64,000 nt of DNA from an uncultured Porphyromonadaceae bacterium (GTDB lineage: Bacteria > Bacteroidota > Bacteroidia > Bacteroidales > Muribaculaceae): positions 5,734 to 69,733 of the forward strand of contig UQGP01000006.1 in NCBI GenBank assembly GCA_900540625.1. Direction: 5' to 3'. Each line of letters starts with the position of its first letter. The stretch's first letter is position 1. Position numbers and translations under genes: made by a program. The notes under the pieces were generated by a model. The model saw only the letters and a program-made list of their open reading frames with translations, searched no databases and was not told where the DNA came from. Shown here in pieces: positions 16,549-26,943 of this stretch.

Positions 16549-18027
16549 TTATTGGATAAAGTAGATATTGAAGATGCTGTCGCCTGCAACGCTGAGCAGC
16601 CAATCGTATACGGGGCTTGCGATACCGAGCAGCAGGATGCCGCCGACGGTAATTACCAGGCCGAGGCGCTCGGAGAATGCCGAGCGGAAGCGTTGGATCT
16701 GGCAGGGCTCTTCGCTGATGTACATTGCCTTAACCACCAAGAGGTAGTAGTACAAGGAAATGATGGTGTTGATGAGCGCGATGAGCACCAATACGTAGAT
16801 GGCAATGCTGCCTTGGTTGATGGCTCCGGTGAAGATGAAGAACTTGCTGAAGAAGCCTGCGAAAGGCGGGATGCCGGCGAGGGAGAACATGGCCAGCATC
16901 ATTGCAAATGACAGACGGGGATTGGTCTTGGCCAGTCCGCGGTAGTCGTCAATGGATACCTTGCCGGAGAAGTTCTCGATGGCGGCGATGACGCCGAAGG
17001 CGGCGAGGTTGGAGAAGATGTACACAAGGATGTAGTACATCATTGCTGCGGTGCCCATAACGTTGTGGGCGATGATACCGAGCATAATGTATCCGGCTTG
17101 CGAGATGGAGGAGAATGCCAAGAAGCGCTTGATGTTGCGCTGGCGGATGGCAAAGAGGTTGCCCACGGTGATGGTCAGAATAATGAGTGCGTACAGCATC
17201 CATTCCCAAACTTGGCTGTAAATGTTGCCGAAGGCTTGTGCGAGCACGCACATAAAGGCGAAAGCAGCCGCGCCTTTGGAGATGACGCTGAGGTAAGCGG
17301 TGACCGAAGTGGGGGCGCCCTGATATACGTCGGCCGTCCAGAGGTGGAAGGGCACGAGTGACAGCTTGAAGCCTATGCCGGAGATGACGAAGGCCAAGGC
17401 CAGGATGAGCATAGTGGAGTTGACGCCGCTGATGGCGAGGTAAATTTTGTCAAAGTACAGCGAGCCGGTGAGCGCGTATACAAAGCTCAGACCCATCAGG
17501 AATATTGCTGATGAGAATACGGCGGTAAGAATGTACTTTACGGCGGCTTCGTGGCTTTCGTAACGGTTTTTATCGAGGGCGACCATAGCAGCAAGAGGCA
17601 GCGAGGCGCTTTCGAGACCGATGATGAATACCAGGAAGTGGCGTGCCGAAATCATGAGGTACATGCCGAAGAGTGTTACGAGTAACAACTCGAAGAACTC
17701 GCCGCGGCGCACTATCATCAGTTCGCCGTTGGCCCATTTGAGCGACTGTACCAGCACGATAATCACACCTATATTAAGTATGGTCTTGATGGCTGAAATT
17801 TCGGGTGAGGTCTCGTACATTCCGGCAAAAGCCGAAGTAAATTCGCCCGAGCCGAGCATGCAGGAGCAGAGTCCCAAGACGGTGAGGGCTACCATACCGA
17901 TAATGGCGACAATGGGCAGAGCCCCTTGCGCTTTCTTGGGCATGAAGGTGTCGTAGAGGAAGACCAAGAGGAAGACTACGAGAAGTCCGATCTCTTGCTT
18001 CATTGCTAAAAACTGTGAGTAATCCAT
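16549..18027 (-). CDS. nuoN: Complex I membrane subunit N
   Basis: 492 aa, about 14 membrane helices, an antiporter-like proton channel subunit of NADH dehydrogenase-like complex I. Family marks include FLVFIIGLESASLPLAAMVALDK, FKLSLVPFHLWTADVYQGAPTSV and the conserved ISQAGYIMLG. Key buried charges (Glu in IGLESAS, Lys in FKLSLVPFH) are present. It is the last gene of the nuo-atp-nuo block, 56 bp after nuoM. Confidence 0.95.
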   Translation of the reverse strand: MDYSQFLAMKQEIGLLVVFLLVFLYDTFMPKKAQGALPIVAIIGMVALTVLGLCSCMLGSGEFTSAFAGMYETSPEISAIKTILNIGVIIVLVQSLKWANGELMIVRRGEFFELLLVTLFGMYLMISARHFLVFIIGLESASLPLAAMVALDKNRYESHEAAVKYILTAVFSSAIFLMGLSFVYALTGSLYFDKIYLAISGVNSTMLILALAFVISGIGFKLSLVPFHLWTADVYQGAPTSVTAYLSVISKGAAAFAFMCVLAQAFGNIYSQVWEWMLYALIILTITVGNLFAIRQRNIKRFLAFSSISQAGYIMLGIIAHNVMGTAAMMYYILVYIFSNLAAFGVIAAIENFSGKVSIDDYRGLAKTNPRLSFAMMLAMFSLAGIPPFAGFFSKFFIFTGAINQGSIAIYVLVLIALINTIISLYYYLLVVKAMYISEEPCQIQRFRSAFSERLGLVITVGGILLLGIASPVYDWLLSVAGDSIFNIYFIQ

Positions 18028-18083
18028 TGCTTAGTATGCTATGTGCTGTGTGTGGATGCTGAATAAAGTCATTATATCGGTGT

Positions 18084-19610
18084 TCATCCTACGCCGGGTA
18101 TTACGGGTGTCATACCCAGGACGCTGAAGATGTCAACGGAGAAAGTGCTGCGGATGAGGTCGGCAAAGAAGTTTGGGAAGCAACCTATGGCGGCTACGCA
18201 GACAATGAGCGTGACCGTGGAGAGGCGTTCCCACCATGTTGCATCGGTGAGCGACAGGTGGTGCTTGTCTTGTACCGGACCGAAGAGCAATTTGCCGACA
18301 ACGCGTAGGATGTATACGGCGGTGATGACGATGGAAGCGCAAGCCACAATTGTAAATATGCGGTGGAAGAGGTCGGCGTGCTGGAACGAACCGACGAAGA
18401 TGGTCATTTCGGCCACGAAGCCGCTAAGGCCGGGGAGGCCGAGCGAGGCCATACCGGCAATGACGTAGCATACGGCCAAGTAAGGCATTATGCGCATCAG
18501 TCCGCCCATTTGTCGGATGTCGCGTGTGTGTGTACGTCCGTAGATCATACCGATGAGTGCGAAGAAGAGGGCTGTCATCAGACCGTGCGAGAGCATCTGC
18601 ATGATTGCACCGGTCATTGCGGTGGTATTGAGCATCAGTATGGCGAAGAGCACCATGCCGCAGTGAGATACCGAGGAATAAGCGTTGATGTACTTGAGGT
18701 CGGTCTGTACGCAGGCGCTGAATGCACCGTAGACTATGGAGATGCCGGTGAGGATGAGGAATATCCAAGCCAGTTCGTTGGCGGCTTCGGGCATCAGGTA
18801 GATGGCGACGCGGAAGCAGCCGTATCCGCCGAGTTTCATAAGTACGCCGGCGTGAAGCATGGACACTGCCGTGGGGGCCGAAGCGTGGCCGTCAGGCGAC
18901 CATGTATGGAAGGGGAACATGGCGCCCAATACGCCGAAGCCTACAAAGGTCATCGGGAACAGGAATGTCTGCCAGCCGTGGGAGATGGCTCCGTTTTGGA
19001 CGATTTCGAGGATGTTCCAAGTCAGGGGCTGTCCTTCGGGTGCGCTGTGGTAGTATATGCCTATGAGGCCGAGCATCAAGAATGCCGAGCCGCCCATGAG
19101 CATCAGGGTCAGCTTCATTGCCGAGTAGTTCTTGCGTCCCGAGCCCCAAACGCCGATAAGGAGGTACATTGGGATGAGGGCGACTTCATAGAACATAAAC
19201 ATGGTGAAGAGGTCGATGCTGATGAAGAAGCCGAAGACGCCGGTGGACAGAAGTATGAGCCATAGGAAGAATGCCTTGGGCTGTTCTATTTTCCACGAGG
19301 CGAAGCTGCCGGCGAAGACGATGATGCTTGACAGCAGCAGCATGGCTATGGATATACCGTCGACGCCGACGGCGAGGTGGATGTTAAGCGGCTTGAACCA
19401 CTCCCAGGACCCAACAAAGAGCATGGGGTCGGTGGCTCCGGCGGCACGCTGTTGCAGGTATTCGACGAGAAGGTACACGGATAGCGCTATCAGTGCCGAT
19501 GACCCGGCGACGGCGACGGCGCGTATCTGCTTGATGCTTTTGCTCAGTGCCAGTCCCGCCAGCATTATCAGCGGAATGACTACGAAGTATATCAGAATGT
19601 TGCTAAACAT
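18084..19610 (-). CDS. nuoM: Complex I membrane subunit M
   Basis: 508 aa, about 14 membrane helices. MFYEVALIPMYLLIGVWG holds the conserved Glu of the half-channel, and GVLGAMFPFHTWSPDGHASAPTAVSMLHAGVLMKLGGYG and the region SSVSHCGMVLF are diagnostic for NuoM. It forms one of the proton-pumping antiporter-like subunits. It is 40 bp after nuoL. Confidence 0.96.
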   Translation of the reverse strand: MFSNILIYFVVIPLIMLAGLALSKSIKQIRAVAVAGSSALIALSVYLLVEYLQQRAAGATDPMLFVGSWEWFKPLNIHLAVGVDGISIAMLLLSSIIVFAGSFASWKIEQPKAFFLWLILLSTGVFGFFISIDLFTMFMFYEVALIPMYLLIGVWGSGRKNYSAMKLTLMLMGGSAFLMLGLIGIYYHSAPEGQPLTWNILEIVQNGAISHGWQTFLFPMTFVGFGVLGAMFPFHTWSPDGHASAPTAVSMLHAGVLMKLGGYGCFRVAIYLMPEAANELAWIFLILTGISIVYGAFSACVQTDLKYINAYSSVSHCGMVLFAILMLNTTAMTGAIMQMLSHGLMTALFFALIGMIYGRTHTRDIRQMGGLMRIMPYLAVCYVIAGMASLGLPGLSGFVAEMTIFVGSFQHADLFHRIFTIVACASIVITAVYILRVVGKLLFGPVQDKHHLSLTDATWWERLSTVTLIVCVAAIGCFPNFFADLIRSTFSVDIFSVLGMTPVIPGVG

Positions 19611-19650
19611 TGTTGCGTTGTTTTTAAGATTTTACACCGTTGTATTGGGC

Positions 19651-21597
19651 TTAGGCAAGAGACAGGACTATGGTAGTGATGACTCCGAGCAGCAGGGCGC
19701 CGATGAGGTATACGCGAACGTATGTCTGTATCTGACCTGACTGCAGGCCGCGGATGGCGAAGGATGCCTTGTTGGTGATATTGGCAAGGGCGTCCATGGT
19801 TCCGTCGATGATGTGGCGGTCAAACCAGGCTATGGGGCGGCAGATGAGATTGAAGATAATCTTGTGGGTGATGAACATATAGAGTTCGTCCCAATAGAAG
19901 CGGTGGAAAGCCCATTCCCAGAGGTGCGGTATGGCTGCGCGCAGGCGAGCGGGGATGGCGTTTTCTTTGCGGTACATCACAGTGGCCAGTGCTATAGCGG
20001 CTATGGCGATGACCACGCTGGTGATGGCTATAGTCGGGTCGAGGTGGATGTCATAGGGCATATTGTCCCAGGTGACAAAGTGTCCGAAGGGGATAAATCC
20101 GGCGACGCAGGATACTGCGGCAAGGAATATCAGGGGCACGGACATGGTCCAAGGTGCATCATGCGGGGTGTGGTGAGCCGTATCGTGTTTCTTCCACCAG
20201 AAGATGAGGTAGTACAGACGGAACATGTAGAATGCCGTGAGGGCGGCCACCATTGTCATCCAAACGCCCATCCAGGGGCTCCAAGCGTATGCGGCCGAAA
20301 GGATTTCGTCCTTGCTGAAGAAGCCAGAGAAGGGAGGTATACCGGCTATGGCAAGACAGCCGATGAGGAATGTCCAGTGGGTGATGGGCATGTATTTGCG
20401 GAGACCACCCATGGCGGTGTAATCGTTGAAGTGTACTGCGTGTATCAGTGCGCCGGCTCCGAGGAAGAGCAGGGCCTTGAACATGGCGTGTGTAAATAGG
20501 TGGAACATCGAGGCCATGTATCCGAGGCCGTGGTGGCTGACCTCGCCCATGCCGAGACCGGCAACGCCGAGTGCTACCATCATAAATGCTATCTGGGATA
20601 TGGTGGAGAAGGCGAGTACGCGCTTGATGTCAAGTTGCGTGCAGGCTACGACCGCGGCATAGAAGGCTGTGGCGGCACCGATGATGGCTACGAATGTGGT
20701 GGCTGATGCTTCGAAGATGTATACCGGGAACATGCGCGCTACCAAGAAGACGCCGGCGACGACCATTGTGGCGGCGTGTATCAGTGCCGATACGGGGGTG
20801 GGGCCTTCCATAGCGTCGGGCAGCCAAATGTGCAGGGGCATCATTGCCGATTTGCCCATACCGCCGACGAATATGAGTACCAGACCCCAGGTGAGTACCG
20901 ACGCACCGAGGAATGTGGTGCCGGCAGCTCCGCCGAGGGCTTCCATCGGGTTGGTGGTGAGGGCGGCAAAGTCAAAGGTCTTGCTGTAGAACGACAGCAC
21001 GAGGATACCGATAAGGAATCCGAGGTCGGCAAAACGAGTGACGATGAACGCTTTTTTGGAGGCGGAAACGGCTGCATGTTTTGTATAGTAGAATCCGATG
21101 AGGAGGTATGATGAAGCACCTACAAGCTCCCAGAAGATGTACATCTGGAAAATATTGGTGGCTACCACCAGACCGAGCATTGAGAAGCTGAACAGCGACA
21201 GGAAGGCATAATAGCGCTGGAAGCCGCGTTCGCCGTGCATATATCCAAGGCTGTAGAGGTGTACCATGAACGAGATGGTGGTGATGACTATGAGCATCAT
21301 TGCCGAAATCGAGTCAAGGTAGAAGCCCAGGCGTATCACCAAATCATCGGTGAAAGCCAGCCAGTCGATGTTGAATACGATGTATTGGAGGCGTTGTCCC
21401 GATTCGTTAACGAATTCGGGGTTGCCGCTGAAGAAGTATGTCAGTGCTACTGTGTAGCCCAGGATGGCTGTGACACCCATGCCGACGGTACCTAAGATGC
21501 CTGCCATTTTATGGCTCATTTTGCATCCGGCGATACCCAGCAGCAGGAACATGAACAGGGGTATGCACAGAATGAGCAGCGGGAATGTGATATCCAT
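19651..21597 (-). CDS. nuoL: Complex I membrane subunit L
   Basis: 648 aa, the largest membrane subunit, at the distal end of the arm. FWELVGASSYLLIGFYY, GKSAMMPLHIWLPDAMEGPTPVSALIHAATMVVAGV and FSTISQIAFM are NuoL signatures. The C-terminal extension (from about residue 530) should contain the long lateral helix. It is 8 bp after nuoK, so tightly coupled. Confidence 0.97.
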   Translation of the reverse strand: MDITFPLLILCIPLFMFLLLGIAGCKMSHKMAGILGTVGMGVTAILGYTVALTYFFSGNPEFVNESGQRLQYIVFNIDWLAFTDDLVIRLGFYLDSISAMMLIVITTISFMVHLYSLGYMHGERGFQRYYAFLSLFSFSMLGLVVATNIFQMYIFWELVGASSYLLIGFYYTKHAAVSASKKAFIVTRFADLGFLIGILVLSFYSKTFDFAALTTNPMEALGGAAGTTFLGASVLTWGLVLIFVGGMGKSAMMPLHIWLPDAMEGPTPVSALIHAATMVVAGVFLVARMFPVYIFEASATTFVAIIGAATAFYAAVVACTQLDIKRVLAFSTISQIAFMMVALGVAGLGMGEVSHHGLGYMASMFHLFTHAMFKALLFLGAGALIHAVHFNDYTAMGGLRKYMPITHWTFLIGCLAIAGIPPFSGFFSKDEILSAAYAWSPWMGVWMTMVAALTAFYMFRLYYLIFWWKKHDTAHHTPHDAPWTMSVPLIFLAAVSCVAGFIPFGHFVTWDNMPYDIHLDPTIAITSVVIAIAAIALATVMYRKENAIPARLRAAIPHLWEWAFHRFYWDELYMFITHKIIFNLICRPIAWFDRHIIDGTMDALANITNKASFAIRGLQSGQIQTYVRVYLIGALLLGVITTIVLSLA

Positions 21598-21605
21598 GAC
21601 TGTTG

Positions 21606-21917
21606 TTAGAATTTCATTTCGTTAAGGGTGCGCACATCGATGTTATGAGTGGCACGGTAGATGTTGATAATAATGGCGATGGCGAGAGCCGTCTCGGCCG
21701 CTGCGATGGCGATGGCGAAAAGCGTGAAGAACATGCCTTCGAGTGCGCCAGGATAGAGGTAGCGGTTGAATACGACGAAGTTGACGTCGACGGCATTGAG
21801 CATCAGTTCCAGCGAGATGAGTATGGCAATCATGTTCTTGCGGGTGATAAATCCGTAGATTCCGGCGCAGAACATTATCAGGCTGGGTATCAGGTAATAT
21901 ATTGCTGTAATTTCCAT
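21606..21917 (-). CDS. nuoK: Complex I membrane subunit K
   Basis: 103 aa with three membrane helices. Conserved glutamates are in LISLELMLNAVDVNF (helix 2) and AIAAAETALAIAI (helix 3), the charged positions of the proton pathway. Size matches NuoK of other bacteria. Confidence 0.96.
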   Translation of the reverse strand: MEITAIYYLIPSLIMFCAGIYGFITRKNMIAILISLELMLNAVDVNFVVFNRYLYPGALEGMFFTLFAIAIAAAETALAIAIIINIYRATHNIDVRTLNEMKF

Positions 21918-21929
21918 AGTCGTGGTGGC

Positions 21930-22442
21930 TTAACGTTTACGTGCAATCACTACGCCGCCGATGATACATGCCAGCAGCAGGATGCTGACGGCTTCGAAGG
22001 GCAACAGGTATTGACCGGGGCCGGAACCGAGGATGTCCGTTCCGATACGGTCCATTGTGGGGTTGGTCATCTCGGGCGCTTTTGCGAAGAGTGCGCAACG
22101 GCTCACTAAAGTGTAGCCGCATACGATGGCTGTGGCCAAAGCTGCCAGCAGCCCGACTTTACGCGACTTGGAGGTGAGTTTCTCGCTATTGTGGCCGGGT
22201 TTGCTTGTCAGTAATATTGAGAAGACAAACAATACCACGATACCGCCGGCATATACCGCAATCTGTACCGCGCCGAGGAACTCGTAGTCGAGTTGGAAAT
22301 ACAGGGCGGCGGCGCTGAAGAGGGTAAAGAGCAGGAAGGTGGCGGCGCGCAGAATTTTGCGCGTGGTCACGGCCAGTACCGAGAATACAATCATCGACAG
22401 GGCGATGATGACATACATGATGATACTTCCTAATGATTCCAT
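21930..22442 (-). CDS. nuoJ: Complex I membrane subunit J
   Basis: 170 aa, five membrane helices. FSAAALYFQLDYEFLGAVQIAVYAGGIVVLFVFSILLT carries the family pattern including the conserved Tyr/Gly of the third helix (pi-bulge region). The C-terminal helix ends VVIARKR. It is 12 bp before nuoK and 9 bp after nuoI. Confidence 0.95.
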   Translation of the reverse strand: MESLGSIIMYVIIALSMIVFSVLAVTTRKILRAATFLLFTLFSAAALYFQLDYEFLGAVQIAVYAGGIVVLFVFSILLTSKPGHNSEKLTSKSRKVGLLAALATAIVCGYTLVSRCALFAKAPEMTNPTMDRIGTDILGSGPGQYLLPFEAVSILLLACIIGGVVIARKR

Positions 22443-22451
22443 TATATTGTG

Positions 22452-23102
22452 TTATTTTTCGTTTTGCGTGGGTTTGGGCGCTGCGGGTTGCACCAAGTTG
22501 GTCGGATTGGCCGGAGCTTCGGCGGCTTTGGCAGCGGCGGCAGCGGCAGCTTTTGCTTTAGCGGCGGCAGCGGCCTTGGCTTTGGCGGCTTCGAGCATCT
22601 TGGCCTTGTATTCGGCTATCTGTTCTGCCGTGGGCACGGGTTGCTCTTTTTCGGGCAGGTAGTTGAGCGTCTTGACCAATTTGCTGCGGGTGAACACGGC
22701 TTGTTCGAAGTCGTTGGTGAATTCGATGGCGTGTGTAGGGCAGTTGGTGACGCAGAGTTGGCAGAAGGTGCAACTTCCCAGATCGTAGGTGTATTTGTCC
22801 AGGACTTTTTTCTTGCCGGTGGGGGTGAGTGCGGGTATGTCCTTGGTGGTGACGGTGATGGTACCGTTGGGGCATACACGCTCGCATGTGCCGCAGGCTA
22901 TGCATTTGTGGTTGCCTTCGTCGTCGTACACAAATTGGAGTATGGCGCGGAAGCGTGGTGCGGGATGATGCGTCTCGCGGTTTTCGGGATAACGTTCTGT
23001 AATCTTAGGCGTGACGAATTCCTTGCCGGTTACGGTCATACCTTTTACGAGGCTTGCCACTCCGGAGCCTAATGACGTGAAGTATTCTTTTATACTACCC
23101 AT
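22452..23102 (-). CDS. nuoI: Complex I iron-sulfur subunit I with Ala/Lys-rich tail
   Basis: 216 aa. Two [4Fe-4S] motifs, CIACGTCERVCP and CTFCQLCVTNCP, carry clusters N6a/N6b that pass electrons to NuoB. Residues about 163-216 are an unusual low-complexity tail made of Ala and Lys (KAKAAAAAKAKAAAAAAAK) and Pro, absent from standard NuoI. It is the first nuo gene after the inserted atp cluster, 56 bp downstream of atpG, with no terminator between. Confidence 0.95.
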   Translation of the reverse strand: MGSIKEYFTSLGSGVASLVKGMTVTGKEFVTPKITERYPENRETHHPAPRFRAILQFVYDDEGNHKCIACGTCERVCPNGTITVTTKDIPALTPTGKKKVLDKYTYDLGSCTFCQLCVTNCPTHAIEFTNDFEQAVFTRSKLVKTLNYLPEKEQPVPTAEQIAEYKAKMLEAAKAKAAAAAKAKAAAAAAAKAAEAPANPTNLVQPAAPKPTQNEK

Positions 23103-23158
23103 TGATCGGTCGGTTGATGTTTGGTTTGTATTGTTGTTTTGCGTTATGATGCTGCGCG

Positions 23159-24049
23159 TCAGTCGCGTACCTGACCTCCTACGATGTCGAGGAGTTCGGT
23201 GGTGATGGATTGTTGACGCAGTTTATTGTATTCCAGTTGCAGTTGCTCGAGGAGTTTCTTGGCGTTGTCGTTGGCGCTTTGCATAGCCATAATGCGTGCG
23301 GCCTGTTCGGATGCGCGGTTTTCGGTAAAAACCTGTTGCATAGTCGCCATCAGGAACATAGGCAGTGCGCTGTCGAAGATGCCGGCGGCATCGGGCTCGA
23401 ATATGTACGGCCGTGATTCGTTGGCTGTGGCTTCGGTACCGCGCAGACTGCTTTCGAGTACGGGCAGGTATTGCGTGGCCGTAAAGCGCTGTCGTCCGGC
23501 GGTCTTGAAGGACATATATGCGATGTCTATGCGGTCGGTGAGGCCGGAGGCAAAGTCCTGTTGGAGGCTACGGGCATAGGCAACGACGTCGGCTCCGTCG
23601 GTTTTGGATGTGATGTTTTCGGGGGCTTCGGCCACGGTCACTCCTCCGATAGCTGCGGCATTGCAGGCTTTGACCATTTTGCGGCCTATGGGAACGATGG
23701 TGATGGTTGCTGTGGCTTCCAAGTCGTTACGCATTTTGGCTATATAGCCGGTCAATTGCTTGACGATATTGGCGTTGTATGCTCCGCAAAGGCCATCGTC
23801 GCTACCCCAGACGATGACTGTGGCGTGCTGGACGCGTCTTGCTGCCACAAGCGGCGAGGCGAAGGTCGCATCCGAGCTCAACAGGTTGGCGATGATGTCG
23901 TTGATAAGGCTGCGAAATGGCACGAGGCGGCGCAATGCGCCTTCGGCCTTGTGCATTTTGGCCGAGGATATCATCTTCATGGCTCCGGTAATTTTCTCGG
24001 AGGAGGCTACGGAGCCTATGCGTCCTTTGAGTTCGCGTAGTGTTGCCAT
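23159..24049 (-). CDS. atpG: ATP synthase gamma subunit
   Basis: 296 aa. N-terminal helix MATLRELKGRIGSVASSEKITGAMKMIS and the C-terminal partner helix (MAMQSANDNAKKLLEQLQLEYNKLRQQSITTELLDIV) form the central rotor shaft; VWGSDDGLCGAYN is the conserved Rossmann-like part. It is the last gene of the atp cluster and is followed by nuoI. Confidence 0.97.
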   Translation of the reverse strand: MATLRELKGRIGSVASSEKITGAMKMISSAKMHKAEGALRRLVPFRSLINDIIANLLSSDATFASPLVAARRVQHATVIVWGSDDGLCGAYNANIVKQLTGYIAKMRNDLEATATITIVPIGRKMVKACNAAAIGGVTVAEAPENITSKTDGADVVAYARSLQQDFASGLTDRIDIAYMSFKTAGRQRFTATQYLPVLESSLRGTEATANESRPYIFEPDAAGIFDSALPMFLMATMQQVFTENRASEQAARIMAMQSANDNAKKLLEQLQLEYNKLRQQSITTELLDIVGGQVRD

Positions 24050-24112
24050 TGTTTTTTATTGTCGTTCTGTCGTTGGTTGGGTTGGGGTAGACTTTGATGT
24101 AATGTCTGTGGT

Positions 24113-25684
24113 TTAGGCAAATCGGGCGGCCACGTTGGAGGCTACTTCGGTGAGCTTGGTCGTGACGTCATCGCCGATGCGTCCGGCGGCAATCTCGTTG
24201 AGAGCTTCGGGGTACTGGGCGCGCAACTGTTGGATGTATTGTTTCTCGAAGTCGGCTACGCGATCCAGAGGCACTTTTTCGAGCAGGCCTTTGACGCCGC
24301 AGTAGATAACTGCCACTTGGTCTTCGACGGCCCAGGGCTGGTATTGCGGCTGGATGAGCAGTCGTTCGTTTTTACGGCCTTTGTCGATGACGCGAGCGGT
24401 CACTGCATCAATGTCTCCGCCGAACTTGGTGAAGGATTCGAGTTCGCGGAACTGGGCTTGGTCGATTTTCAGTGTACCGGCCACTTTTTTCATACTCTTG
24501 ATTTGGGCGTTGCCGCCTACACGGGACACGGAGATGCCGACGTTGATGGCGGGGCGTATACCGCGGTTGAAGAGTGCTGTCTCGAGAAATATCTGTCCGT
24601 CAGTGATGGAGATGACGTTGGTGGGGATGTATGCCGACACGTCACCGGCCTGGGTCTCGATGATGGGCAGTGCGGTGAGCGAGCCGCCGCCTTTGACGAT
24701 AGGCTTGAGTGCGGCGGGAAGGTCGTTCATTTTCTCGGCTACGGCCTGGTTGTCGATAATCTTGGCTGCACGTTCCAGCAGACGGGAGTGCAGATAGAAA
24801 ATATCGCCGGGGTATGCTTCGCGGCCCGAGGGACGTTTGAGGATAAGCGAAATCTCGCGGTATGCCACGGCCTGCTTGGATAGGTCGTCGTATACGATGA
24901 GTGCGTCGCGTCCGGTGTCGCGGATGTATTCGCCGATGGCTACGCCGGCAAAGGGCGAGTAGTAGCGCATTGATGCCGAGTCACTGGCGGTAGCGGCTAC
25001 GACTACTGTGTAATCCAGTGCTCCGTTGCGGCGGAGTGTGTCCACTGTGGCTGCTATGGAGGATGCTTTTTGGCCGATGGCTACGTATATGCAATATACG
25101 GGTTTGCCGGCTTCGAAGTTTTTGCGCTGGTTGATGATTGTGTCGATGGCGATGGCGGTTTTGCCTATCTGGCGGTCGCCGATGATGAGTTCGCGTTGGC
25201 CTCGGCCTATGGGCACCATCGCATCGACGGCTTTGATGCCGGTTTGCAGGGGCTGGTTTACGGGCTGGCGGTAGATTACGCCGGGCGCTTTGCGTTCCAG
25301 AGGCATTTCGATAAGTTCGCCGGCTATGGGGCCGCGGCCGTCTATGGGTTCGCCCAGGACGTTGATGACGCGTCCGAAGAGGCCTTCGCCGACGGCGATG
25401 GAGGCGATGCGTCCGGTGCGGCGGACGTTCATGCCTTCGGTGACGGCGTTGACGTTGTTCATCAGTATGACGCCGACATTGGATTCTTCGAGGTTGAGGG
25501 CGACGCCTTTGACGCCGTTTTCAAATTCGACGAGTTCGTTGGCACGGACATTGTCCAGTCCGTAGACGTGTGCCACGCCGTCGCCTACGTCGAGCACTTT
25601 GCCGACTTCTTCGAAGGCGACGTGCGAATTGACGTTTTCAAGCTCTTGCTTGAGTACTTCGGATATTTCGCTGGGGTTTATCAT
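24113..25684 (-). CDS. atpA: ATP synthase alpha subunit
   Basis: 523 aa. Noncatalytic nucleotide-binding subunit of F1. The P-loop is GDRQIGKTA (Ile where Thr is common), with [15 protein letters not shown] before it and [20 protein letters not shown] after. [25 protein letters not shown] holds the arginine finger that serves the catalytic site on beta. Complete and of normal length. Confidence 0.98.
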   Translation of the reverse strand: MINPSEISEVLKQELENVNSHVAFEEVGKVLDVGDGVAHVYGLDNVRANELVEFENGVKGVALNLEESNVGVILMNNVNAVTEGMNVRRTGRIASIAVGEGLFGRVINVLGEPIDGRGPIAGELIEMPLERKAPGVIYRQPVNQPLQTGIKAVDAMVPIGRGQRELIIGDRQIGKTAIAIDTIINQRKNFEAGKPVYCIYVAIGQKASSIAATVDTLRRNGALDYTVVVAATASDSASMRYYSPFAGVAIGEYIRDTGRDALIVYDDLSKQAVAYREISLILKRPSGREAYPGDIFYLHSRLLERAAKIIDNQAVAEKMNDLPAALKPIVKGGGSLTALPIIETQAGDVSAYIPTNVISITDGQIFLETALFNRGIRPAINVGISVSRVGGNAQIKSMKKVAGTLKIDQAQFRELESFTKFGGDIDAVTARVIDKGRKNERLLIQPQYQPWAVEDQVAVIYCGVKGLLEKVPLDRVADFEKQYIQQLRAQYPEALNEIAAGRIGDDVTTKLTEVASNVAARFA

Positions 25685-25740
25685 TGTCGTGGGTGGATGT
25701 GTCTTGTTAGGGGTGTTGTTGCTGGTATTGTGCTACGCCG

Positions 25741-26298
25741 TCACTGTATCAGGCGTTGGCGCAGTTGTTGGAGTTCGTTGCGTACCGATGCATCGAGGCG
25801 TTGCGAGTCTATGGTGACTGTAAATCCGCCTATGAGGGTCGGGTCGGTGCTATATGAGTACTGTGCGGTACCGCCTTGGAGGTGCTTCTCGACCATGGCT
25901 TGTATGCGATTGCGGTCGTTGTCGGCCAGGGTTGTTGCGGAGGTGATGTGCACCTTGTAGATGTTGTGTTCCTGACGGTAAATGGCCAGGTAAGCGAGCG
26001 CGGTTTCGCGCATGATGTCCATGCGGCGATGCCGTCCAAGTAGTTTGACAAAGTCGTCGAAAACTTCTGCGGCTTTGCCCAGGCTTTTGGTGTCTGCGGC
26101 CGTAGCCAGTATCGTGGCTTTGCGGTCGTTGTCGACAAAGGGGTTGGCGATTGTCGCTTGCAGTGAGTTGTTGGCGTCATAGGCTCCGGCGAGGGTGTCC
26201 ATGGCGGTGTACATCTGTGCGGCGGCATCGCGTTCTACGGCGTATTTGTAGAGCGCTTTGGCGTAGCGGCGTGGCAGTAGTCCTTGGTCCATTGTCAT
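25741..26298 (-). CDS. atpH: ATP synthase delta subunit
   Basis: 185 aa. The N-terminal helical domain (LLPRRYAKALYKYAVERDAAAQMY) and the C-terminal strand pattern DPTLIGGFTVTIDSQRLDASVRNELQQLRQRL are typical of the OSCP/delta stalk subunit that holds F1 to the peripheral stalk. It lies between atpF and atpA. Confidence 0.93.
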   Translation of the reverse strand: MTMDQGLLPRRYAKALYKYAVERDAAAQMYTAMDTLAGAYDANNSLQATIANPFVDNDRKATILATAADTKSLGKAAEVFDDFVKLLGRHRRMDIMRETALAYLAIYRQEHNIYKVHITSATTLADNDRNRIQAMVEKHLQGGTAQYSYSTDPTLIGGFTVTIDSQRLDASVRNELQQLRQRLIQ

Positions 26299-26361
26299 AT
26301 ATCGGTTGGTTGTGGTGTATGGCTCGCGTGTGGTGTGTGGCGGATGCGCTTGGTTTGTTTA

Positions 26362-26859
26362 TCAGTTGTTATTCTCGATTTGGTCGAGGTATGTGTTTAC
26401 AAGCCGTGACTGTGCCGCTTGGTCTTCCATGCGTTCCTTGACGACTTTGCCGGCGATTTCGAGGGCGATTTCGCTGACTTGGTTGCGCAGTTGTTTCTGG
26501 GCTTCTTTTTGTTGCTGCTCTATGGAGAGTTTGGCGGCGTCCATCACTTTCTGAGCTTCCTTGGCGGCAGCGGCACGAGCCTCTTCGATGAGTTGGGTCT
26601 TCATCTTGTCGGCATCGCGGAGCATTTGGGCTTGTTGTGTGCGTGCCTGAGCGATGTATTTGTCGGCTTCGGCGCGAGCGTTGTCCAGTTGCTCTTTGGC
26701 GTTTTGGGCATATTCCACACCCTTGTTGATGAGGTCGGCGCGTTCGTCAACGCTTTTCAGTATCGTGGGCCATGCAAATTTCCATAGGATTAGGAAAAGT
26801 ATGGCAAATCCGACGAACATCCAAAAGACGAGGCCGAAGTCGGGGGTAAATAGTTCCAT
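26362..26859 (-). CDS. atpF: ATP synthase b subunit
   Basis: 165 aa. One N-terminal membrane helix (GLVFWMFVGFAILFLILWKFAW) followed by a long charged coiled-coil (about residues 30-155) rich in Ala, Glu, Lys and Gln, which forms the peripheral stalk. Only one b-type gene is present, so the stalk should be a homodimer. Confidence 0.95.
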   Translation of the reverse strand: MELFTPDFGLVFWMFVGFAILFLILWKFAWPTILKSVDERADLINKGVEYAQNAKEQLDNARAEADKYIAQARTQQAQMLRDADKMKTQLIEEARAAAAKEAQKVMDAAKLSIEQQQKEAQKQLRNQVSEIALEIAGKVVKERMEDQAAQSRLVNTYLDQIENNN

Positions 26860-26943
26860 AACGGTAATTTAGGCGTGGTGTTGTAGTCGAATGTTGTTTT
26901 TTTGTGATGCTTGGCCGCGTATGTCGGGATGTCACTTTCGGGG

